Of a stretch of 14,924 nucleotides of DNA, positions 1 to 4,234 are shown piece after piece. Below the pieces are notes generated by a model. That model saw only the letters and a list, made by a program, of their open reading frames with translations, did not search any database and was not told where the DNA came from. The stretch is from Minisyncoccota bacterium (GTDB lineage Bacteria; Patescibacteriota; Minisyncoccia; Minisyncoccales; CG1-02-41-26), in NCBI GenBank assembly GCA_028715435.1, contig JAQURU010000011.1:1-14924 (forward strand). The letters are read 5' to 3'. A program made the position numbers and the translations under genes. Every line of letters begins with the position of its first letter. The first letter of the stretch is position 1.

Positions 1-355
1 TGTAAAACCAATCAAATAGAGCTTGCTGAACCTCTAAGGTTCTAAAAGCGTCCCATATCACGAAAGTGTAGCCCTCTGGTAAAAACCTACGCGCTCTTTC
101 TATCCTATTCGCTACCCCTTTCCTCACAAAAGAAGTTAAAAGCGAACCATTCAACCCTCCAAAAGGATAGGGCGATGCTATTGTTTCAGCGGCATAAATA
201 GAATCAGTGTGAACCAAATTATACGGAAATGGAGCAAACAAACCCAACGGAACTAAGAGGTCTTCGATTGGATAAATTAGAACCTGTTTCCAGCCTTCAA
301 CCGTAGTTGGTTTTTTGGGTATTTCTTGTATCTTTGTTCTTTTGCTAAAAAACAC
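1..355 (-). CDS. D-Ala-D-Ala dipeptidase-like protein (VanX/DdpX, peptidase M15D), C-terminus off the window
   Basis: The frame opens at a GTG (355-353) and stays open for 118 codons to the left edge, so only the N-terminal part is present. The recognisable part is at residues 95-118, where GYTFVIWDAFRTLEVQQAL resembles the VanX/DdpX segment around the catalytic arginine (here R105). The zinc ligands and catalytic glutamate of the family would lie further on and are not in the window. The family cleaves the dipeptide D-Ala-D-Ala in peptidoglycan turnover or, for VanX, glycopeptide resistance; a turnover role is the modest guess here. The start is fixed by AGGAGG eight bases upstream. No signal peptide is visible, which suggests a cytoplasmic enzyme. 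Codon use is richer in AGG, GCG and CGT than in neighbouring genes. The gene follows a terminator, so it is probably its own transcription unit. Family assignment is fairly secure, exact function less so. Confidence 0.72.
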   Translation of the reverse strand, partial: MFFSKRTKIQEIPKKPTTVEGWKQVLIYPIEDLLVPLGLFAPFPYNLVHTDSIYAAETIASPYPFGGLNGSLLTSFVRKGVANRIERARRFLPEGYTFVIWDAFRTLEVQQALFDWFY

Positions 356-360
356 TTAAC

Positions 361-369
361 TCACCTCCT
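361..369 (-). promoter_or_regulatory. Strong Shine-Dalgarno of the dipeptidase-like gene
   Basis: The minus strand reads AGGAGGTGA here. The AGGAGG core (369-364) ends eight bases before the GTG start. It nearly fully complements the usual end of 16S rRNA, unlike any other start in the window, and it decides the GTG start. Confidence 0.85.
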
Positions 370-406
370 ATTCAATTATTAATAATACAAGATTTAACTT
401 AGCTAT

Positions 407-434
407 ATCTTAAACTGATTTTTGTGAAAATCAA
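407..434 (-). promoter_or_regulatory. Possible promoter of the dipeptidase-like gene
   Basis: On the minus strand TTGATT (434-429) and TAAGAT (412-407) are separated by 16 bases. Both match the sigma-70 consensus only partly. It sits just downstream of the tRNA-Gln terminator, where a new promoter is expected. The rest of 370-454 is AT-rich and shows nothing else clear. Confidence 0.3.
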
Positions 435-454
435 GTAAAGATTACAGAGTATAA

Positions 455-486
455 ACAAAAAACCCTTATTGATGAGGGCTTTTTGT
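455..486 (-). terminator. Intrinsic terminator after tRNA-Gln
   Basis: The arms CCCTTA (463-468) and TGAGGG (473-478) pair around the loop TTGA. Leftward the hairpin is followed by a T-run (TTTTTTG), which suits an end for the ftsB-prfB-ftsEX-tRNA-Gln transcript. T bases on the other side mean it may also work rightward. Confidence 0.75.
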
Positions 487-522
487 TGGCGTGCACTGAA
501 GCGAATAGAGCAAGTCGAAGTG

Positions 523-593
523 CTCGGAGGCAAGGATTCGAACCTCGGTTAGTGGGGCCAGAACCCACTGTCCTACCACTAGACGACCTCCGA
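523..593 (-). tRNA. tRNA-Gln (anticodon CTG)
   Basis: The sequence folds fully: acceptor TCGGAGG/CCTCCGA with the U1-A72 pair typical of tRNA-Gln, D stem GTCT/GGAC, anticodon stem GTGGG/CCCAC with loop TTCTGGC, and T stem CGAGG/CCTTG around TTCGAAT. The loop gives anticodon CTG, which reads CAG. The discriminator is G, followed by CAC, so CCA is not encoded. Its 5' end lies six bases after the ftsX stop codon, so it is probably cut from the end of the ftsEX messenger. Length is 71 nt. Confidence 0.95.
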
Positions 594-598
594 ATTGC

Positions 599-1510
599 TT
601 ATGTTTTTAAATACTTTCTTGAAGCTAGAAACGAAGAAACAGCGCCCAAGAATAAAACAGTTCCTATCTGCGCAAGCAGTAAATACCAGCCATTGTTTTT
701 TAGAATAGTTATCAAGTTAAAATCCAAAAATAAAACTTGCAGTTTCGTATTTAAAAACAAAATTACACCAACAAAGATAGCGTCAAATATAACAACAGCA
801 AATATGCCATATAAAATGCTTTGCACTAAAAACGGCCCGCTTATAAACCAATTAGAAGCGCCAACTATCCGGCTGATAGATATTTCATCTCTTAATGAGA
901 AAATAGTAAGTTTAATAGTATTAAAAGTTATCAAAATAACCAATAAAGCTACGGCTATCCCTCCCACCAGGCCTGCTTTTTTTACGCTTGAAGTGATATA
1001 GAAAAGTTGATCAATAACTTGTTTATTTTTACTGTAAGAAATTTTTTCAACTAAATTATTGGTCTGTTCATTCTGCAAAAAATTATCAATGTAAGCATAA
1101 CTGGCTGAAGAAAAAGCTTTTATATTTAAAGAAGGCAAAAAAGGGCTCCCTTCAACTTGGCCTAATGCTTCTAAATAAAACTTGTCATCTTGATGTTTAG
1201 CAATGAATATTTCATTAGCTTCTTGGCTGGAAATATACGTAACCTCCTCCACTTGCCCCGATAAACCGTTGAGCTGTTCTTTTAAATTTAAAATGCTTTC
1301 TTCGGAAGCATCCTTTTTAAAGTAAACTGAAATATCAACTTTCCGCTCTGATTGCTGAATCAAAAAATTACTGAACTGCTCAAACAAAAAAAGAAAAGTG
1401 ATAGTACCAACAACTACTCCCATAATAAAAATAACCTGCAAGCTAAGATTTTTATTCCTCCAAAACCCAAGCAAACCAAATTTAATTATTCTTTTAAATG
1501 ATGTAAACAT
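599..1510 (-). CDS. ftsX: Cell division ABC transporter permease FtsX
   Basis: FtsX is the membrane half of FtsEX, which couples ATP hydrolysis by FtsE at the division site to activation of peptidoglycan hydrolases outside the cell. The layout is that of the family: a short cytoplasmic start, a first membrane helix at about residues 22-44, an extracellular domain of about 130 residues, and three C-terminal helices in the last 125 residues. The segment LRDEISISRIVGAS between helices 2 and 3 is the typical cytoplasmic loop of this permease type. I start it at ATG 1510 (303 residues), five bases after the ftsE stop; an ATG at 1546 in the same frame would overlap ftsE by 32 bases and add 12 residues. 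Neither start has a Shine-Dalgarno sequence. tRNA-Gln follows directly. Confidence 0.9.
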   Translation of the reverse strand: MFTSFKRIIKFGLLGFWRNKNLSLQVIFIMGVVVGTITFLFLFEQFSNFLIQQSERKVDISVYFKKDASEESILNLKEQLNGLSGQVEEVTYISSQEANEIFIAKHQDDKFYLEALGQVEGSPFLPSLNIKAFSSASYAYIDNFLQNEQTNNLVEKISYSKNKQVIDQLFYITSSVKKAGLVGGIAVALLVILITFNTIKLTIFSLRDEISISRIVGASNWFISGPFLVQSILYGIFAVVIFDAIFVGVILFLNTKLQVLFLDFNLITILKNNGWYLLLAQIGTVLFLGAVSSFLASRKYLKT

Positions 1511-1514
1511 ATTT

Positions 1515-2204
1515 TTATAAAATAAATTTTCCTTTTTTATCATCACCGATTAATTTGCCTTGATCTAAGGTGATTACCCTTTTTTTTAAAGAATCAACCA
1601 CCTCTTTATCGTGTGTGAAAAGCAAGATGGTTGTTCCCATTTCATTGATCTTTTTAAACAAGTTAATAACCTCGTAAGTATTGTATAAATCTAAATTTCC
1701 AGTTGGTTCATCAGCCACAATCACTTCCGGCCTGTGGATTAAAGCCCTGGCAATTGCTAAACGTTGTTTTTCACCCCCAGATAGCTCGTGAGGAAAATGC
1801 AAAACCCTGTTTTCAATGCCAACAATTTCTAAAACTTTTTGCACATCTTTTTTAATGGTTTGATCACAAACCCCCATTACTTGCATTATATAGCATAAGT
1901 TTTCCTCAACATTTTTCTCGCAAAGCAATTTATAATCCTGGTGCACCACGCCAATTCTTCTTCTCATTTCTTGCAATTTGTTTCCCTTTAGCTCGCAAAT
2001 GTTTGTATCGTGAAAAAACACTCCTCCTCTGCTTGGCTTTTCTTCTCTGGTTAAAATTTTAACTAATGTACTTTTTCCTGCACCAGACTTTCCAACAACT
2101 GAAACAAGCTCGCCAGAAGCAACTTCAAAGCTAACACCTGATAAAGCCACTATTTTCCCTGCTGGGGTATTGTAAATTTTTGTTAAGTTTTGAAACTTTA
2201 ACAT
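1515..2204 (-). CDS. ftsE: Cell division ATP-binding protein FtsE
   Basis: FtsE is the cytoplasmic ATPase partner of FtsX at the septum. All ABC ATPase motifs are present: Walker A GKSGAGKST (38-46), Q-loop Q89 in VVHQDYKLL, signature LSGGEKQ (141-147), Walker B VIVADEP (161-167) and H-loop H198. At 229 residues it has the normal FtsE length. LKFQNLTKIY at the start and HQDYKLL are typical of FtsE rather than other small ABC ATPases, and the adjacent ftsX settles it. Its ATG lies inside the last codons of prfB (ATGTTAA overlap), which suggests translational coupling. prfB-ftsE-ftsX is a conserved order in several bacterial phyla. Confidence 0.96.
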   Translation of the reverse strand: MLKFQNLTKIYNTPAGKIVALSGVSFEVASGELVSVVGKSGAGKSTLVKILTREEKPSRGGVFFHDTNICELKGNKLQEMRRRIGVVHQDYKLLCEKNVEENLCYIMQVMGVCDQTIKKDVQKVLEIVGIENRVLHFPHELSGGEKQRLAIARALIHRPEVIVADEPTGNLDLYNTYEVINLFKKINEMGTTILLFTHDKEVVDSLKKRVITLDQGKLIGDDKKGKFIL

Positions 2205-3308
2205 AATTGAATTTCATTCTCTATAAATAAGCCTATATCACCATTTAAAACCGCTTGGGTATTTGTTGTTTCTACATTGGTGCGGTGGTCTTTTACTAAA
2301 TTATACGGATGCAAAACATAAGAACGAATTTGATGGCCAAAATCAGCTGATATTGTTTTGCCCTGCAGTTTGGCTATTTCTTCTTCTCTGGCTTTTTCTT
2401 TGAGATGTAAAACTTTCCCAGCTAAAATTTCCAAAGCAATCTTCTTATTAACCCCTTGGTATCTTTCTGTTTGACAAGTAGCCACTAACCCAGTTGGTGT
2501 ATGTGTTATTCTGACAGCTGTTTCCCTTTTATTAACATTCTGCCCGCCAGCACCCGATGACCTGAACATTTCAATTTTTAAATCCTCTGGCTTTAAAATT
2601 TCATTAGTTATTTCTTGTTCTTCTATTTTAGGAATAACTTCAACTTTGGCAAAGGAAGTATGGCGTAATTGCTTAGCAGAAAACGGCGACAAACGAACGA
2701 GCCTATGAGCTCCGCTTTCTTTTTTCAAAAAACCAAAAGCAGCATTACCCTTTATTTCCATTTCTACCTCTCTAATTCCAATTCTTCCTTCAGGGCCCCC
2801 GCCTTGGGTGAATGTTTGAGATAAGATTTTGCACTCCCAGCCCTTTTTCTCGCAATATTTTTGATACATTTTTAGCAGTAAGCACACCCAATCTTCACTG
2901 TCTCTGCCCCCTGCGCCAGCTTGAATGGTTAAAATGGCATTTTTTTTATCATAATCCCCGGAAAAATAGACCTCTGACAACTTTTCATCTAATAATTTCT
3001 CAAAGTTGACTACCTTTTTTTCTATTTGGTTCTGCAATTCATTGTCTTTTTGAGCTAAAAGCCACAAATCTTGAATATCCTTGAAATCCTGCTCTAAAAA
3101 AGAAAAAAGCTTGAGGTCTTCTTGTAAAACGCTGACTGTTTTTTGAATATTGGCTGCTTTTTCTTTGTTTCCCCAAAAATTCGGCTTAGTAAAGCTGTTT
3201 TGCAATGAAATAAGCTCTTTTTGCTTGCTTGGTATGTCAAAGACGTTGCTCCAATTGGCGCAATTTTTTAGACAAATTTTCAATTGAAGCAGTTAAATTT
3301 TCCGACAT
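2198..3308 (-). CDS. prfB: Peptide chain release factor 2, made through a programmed +1 frameshift
   Basis: RF2 recognises UAA and UGA stops and releases the finished protein. The true start is ATG 3308. Twenty-three codons (MSENLTASIENLSKKLRQLE then QRL) lead to CTT TGA C at 3242-3236, the classical RF2 slip site. Shifting +1 there joins L23 to D24 (DIPSKQKELIS) and gives 369 residues, close to the 365 of E. coli. Residues 207-209 are SPF, the stop-codon reading motif specific to RF2, and residues 254-256 are GGQ, the peptidyl-hydrolysis motif. A gene model beginning at 3283 in the downstream frame would carry a wrong N-terminus (MKICLKN...). No Shine-Dalgarno precedes ATG 3308. The gene lies between tRNA-Thr and ftsE and overlaps ftsE by seven bases. 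Confidence 0.95.
3236..3252 (-). other. prfB +1 frameshift site
   Basis: The minus strand reads GGAG (3252-3249), six bases, then CTT TGA C (3242-3236). The slippery CTT, the in-frame TGA as codon 24 and the following C match the known autoregulatory RF2 element: low RF2 slows termination and favours the shift. In E. coli only three bases lie between the Shine-Dalgarno-like element and CTT, so the spacing here is unusual. Confidence 0.92.
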
Positions 3309-3322
3309 GTTTTTATATGATG

Positions 3323-3351
3323 TTTATAGCACAATTTTAGGTAAAAATAAA
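3323..3351 (-). promoter_or_regulatory. Weak promoter candidate before prfB
   Basis: TTTATT (3351-3346) and TATAAA (3328-3323) are 17 bases apart on the minus strand, between tRNA-Thr and the prfB start. The -10 box is good and the -35 box poor. prfB may instead depend on read-through from the tRNAs. Confidence 0.3.
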
Positions 3352-3354
3352 GTG

Positions 3355-3427
3355 AGCCAGCGGCCAGGATCGAACTGGCGGCCTGAGCTTTACGAAAGCC
3401 CTGCTCTACCAACTGAGCTACGCTGGC
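3355..3427 (-). tRNA. tRNA-Thr (anticodon CGT)
   Basis: The cloverleaf is complete: acceptor GCCAGCG/CGCTGGC, D stem GCTC/GAGC, anticodon stem GGGCT/AGCTC (one G-U pair) around TTCGTAA, and T stem GCCAG/CTGGC around TTCGATC. Anticodon CGT reads ACG. The discriminator is T, followed by CAC, so CCA is not encoded. Length is 73 nt. Confidence 0.95.
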
Positions 3428-3433
3428 CAATAT

Positions 3434-3546
3434 GATTTCTAATTGCTCTAATTACTAATTACTAAATAATGTCTAAAAACCAAATCCCAATTAGTCATTT
3501 TTTAATTGGGGCTTACTTAGAAATTAGAAATTAGGTTAATTAGGAA
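3434..3546. repeat. AT-rich nested palindrome between two tRNA genes
   Basis: An inner hairpin has arms CCCAATTA (3486-3493) and TAATTGGG (3503-3510). An outer inverted repeat pairs ATTTCTAATT (3434-3443) with AATTAGAAAT (3522-3531). The remainder is made of AATTA units. No gene or clear promoter is visible. It resembles the AT-only repeats elsewhere in the window and may be structural filler or a processing spacer between the tRNAs. Confidence 0.55.
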
Positions 3547-3553
3547 TTTTCAT

Positions 3554-3624
3554 AGCGAGAGACGGGAATCGAACCCGCGTTACTTGCTTGGGAAGCAAGC
3601 GCACTACCACTGTGCTACTCTCGC
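3554..3624 (-). tRNA. tRNA-Gly (anticodon CCC)
   Basis: Acceptor GCGAGAG/CTCTCGC, D stem GCAC/GTGC, anticodon stem CTTGC/GCAAG around TTCCCAA, and T stem GCGGG/CCCGT around TTCGATT form a full cloverleaf of 71 nt. Anticodon CCC reads GGG. The discriminator is T and no CCA follows. Its first base is one nucleotide after the stop codon of the ftsB-like gene, so it must share that transcript unless it is transcribed from inside that gene. Confidence 0.95.
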
Positions 3625-3625
3625 G

Positions 3626-4000
3626 TTATTGTTTCTCTTTTTCCTGTTTCCTCATTTCTAAAAATTTTTGCCACAAACCCTTTATTTTTTGGCTAATTTG
3701 GCTTTCTTGCAACTGGTTCTGGCTGGGAAATGCCACTGTGACTTCTCCCGGCTTTTTAAAATTAAGGTCTTCTCTGGCTACTTTCTCTAAATAATCATAG
3801 GTTTGGCTTTGCGAAATCTTGCTTTCAAGTATTTCTTTTTCACTAACAACTCCTTGCATTTCTTTTTGCATTAAAGTTATTTTGGCGAAAATATTTTTTC
3901 GGGCTTGCATTAACCTCCAATTGCCAAAAATCAATAAAATTAAAAATGCAATTAAACAAATGGCAAATATTTTTAAAAATTTTCCTCTTGGCTCTTTCAT
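3626..4000 (-). CDS. Septum formation initiator family protein (FtsB/DivIC-like)
   Basis: FtsB/DivIC proteins are small bitopic membrane proteins that join the division complex and regulate septal wall synthesis. This one has 124 residues: a charged cytoplasmic start (MKEPRGKFLK), one membrane helix at about residues 9-27, a coiled-coil stretch at about 32-66 on the outside, and the family segment YLEKVAREDLNFKKPGE at 70-86. A hydrophilic tail of some 30 residues follows. It opens the operon with tRNA-Gly, tRNA-Thr, prfB and ftsEX, which fits a division role. The start is ATG 4000 without a Shine-Dalgarno sequence; a -10 box 7 bases upstream suggests a leaderless message. Confidence 0.85.
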   Translation of the reverse strand: MKEPRGKFLKIFAICLIAFLILLIFGNWRLMQARKNIFAKITLMQKEMQGVVSEKEILESKISQSQTYDYLEKVAREDLNFKKPGEVTVAFPSQNQLQESQISQKIKGLWQKFLEMRKQEKEKQ

Positions 4001-4015
4001 AAAAATAAGTATAAT
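3988..4015. promoter_or_regulatory. Divergent promoter with overlapping -10 boxes (ftsB-like gene / small peptide gene)
   Basis: Rightward, TTGGCT (3988-3993) and TATAAT (4010-4015) are 16 bases apart and would start RNA about ten bases before the plus-strand ATG at 4033. Leftward, TATACT (4013-4008) shares four bases with that box and would start RNA at or next to the ftsB-like ATG at 4000; no good leftward -35 box is seen. Confidence 0.55.
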
Positions 4016-4032
4016 TAAATAAAGTTAATTTG

Positions 4033-4131
4033 ATGCCTAAAAAAAATTCCGTAAAAATTATTTGGATTGCTTTAGTAGTGTTGGTTTCTCTAAGTATGGT
4101 TATTTCTTTGATTTTACCTGCTTTCTTTTAA
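4033..4131 (+). CDS. Small single-span membrane peptide, 32 residues
   Basis: ATG 4033 opens a 33-codon frame ending in TAA at 4131. The peptide starts with a basic, lysine-rich stretch (MPKKNSVK), has one membrane helix at about residues 9-27 (IIWIALVVLVSLSMVISLI) and ends PAFF. The basic start and single helix predict an N-in, C-out topology. I do not recognise a named family, although short peptides of this pattern with an SMV-like centre and a Pro near the end are, from memory, common in Patescibacteria. A good upstream promoter (TTGGCT-16-TATAAT) and a strong terminator at 4179-4228 frame it as its own unit, which supports a real gene. It is divergent from the ftsB-like gene and convergent with lepA. 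Function unknown. Confidence 0.6.
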   Translation: MPKKNSVKIIWIALVVLVSLSMVISLILPAFF

Positions 4132-4150
4132 TATACCACAAAAAATCAAA

Positions 4151-4167
4151 CGGCCCCACCCTTCCGC
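4151..4167. repeat. Half-copy of the GC-rich intergenic repeat
   Basis: CGGCCCCACCCTTCCGC resembles the left arm of the hairpin repeats at 10046, 13029 and 14422. No matching right arm is present. It is probably a decayed remnant. Confidence 0.4.
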
Positions 4168-4178
4168 AATTTAGAAGA

Positions 4179-4228
4179 TAAAAGGACACCCGATGTCCCG
4201 CAGCTGCGGGACATCGGGTGTCCTTTTA
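4179..4228. terminator. Two-way terminator made of a perfect 50-bp palindrome
   Basis: The left 25 bases (4179-4203) are the exact reverse complement of the right 25 (4204-4228), centred on CAG|CTG. Rightward it is followed by ACTTTTTT, leftward it ends in TTTTA. It lies six bases beyond the lepA stop (4235-4237) and downstream of the small peptide gene, so it can end both converging transcripts. Confidence 0.85.
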
Positions 4229-4234
4229 CTTTTT

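Noticed and set aside
483..1001. 172-codon plus-strand open frame
   Set aside because: It runs antisense through tRNA-Gln and ftsX, its composition is not protein-like, and no start signal is present.
3237..3239. The in-frame TGA in prfB as a recoded sense codon
   Set aside because: Reading through TGA in frame does not continue into RF2; only the +1 shift does. RF2 itself implies that TGA is a stop.
2198..3283. prfB read as a single unshifted frame starting at an ATG at 3283
   Set aside because: Its first 15 residues do not resemble RF2, while the frame from ATG 3308 through CTT TGA C gives a normal RF2 N-terminus.
3229..3435. 68-codon plus-strand frame over the prfB start and tRNA-Thr
   Set aside because: It is antisense to tRNA-Thr and prfB; the residues are just the tRNA read backwards.
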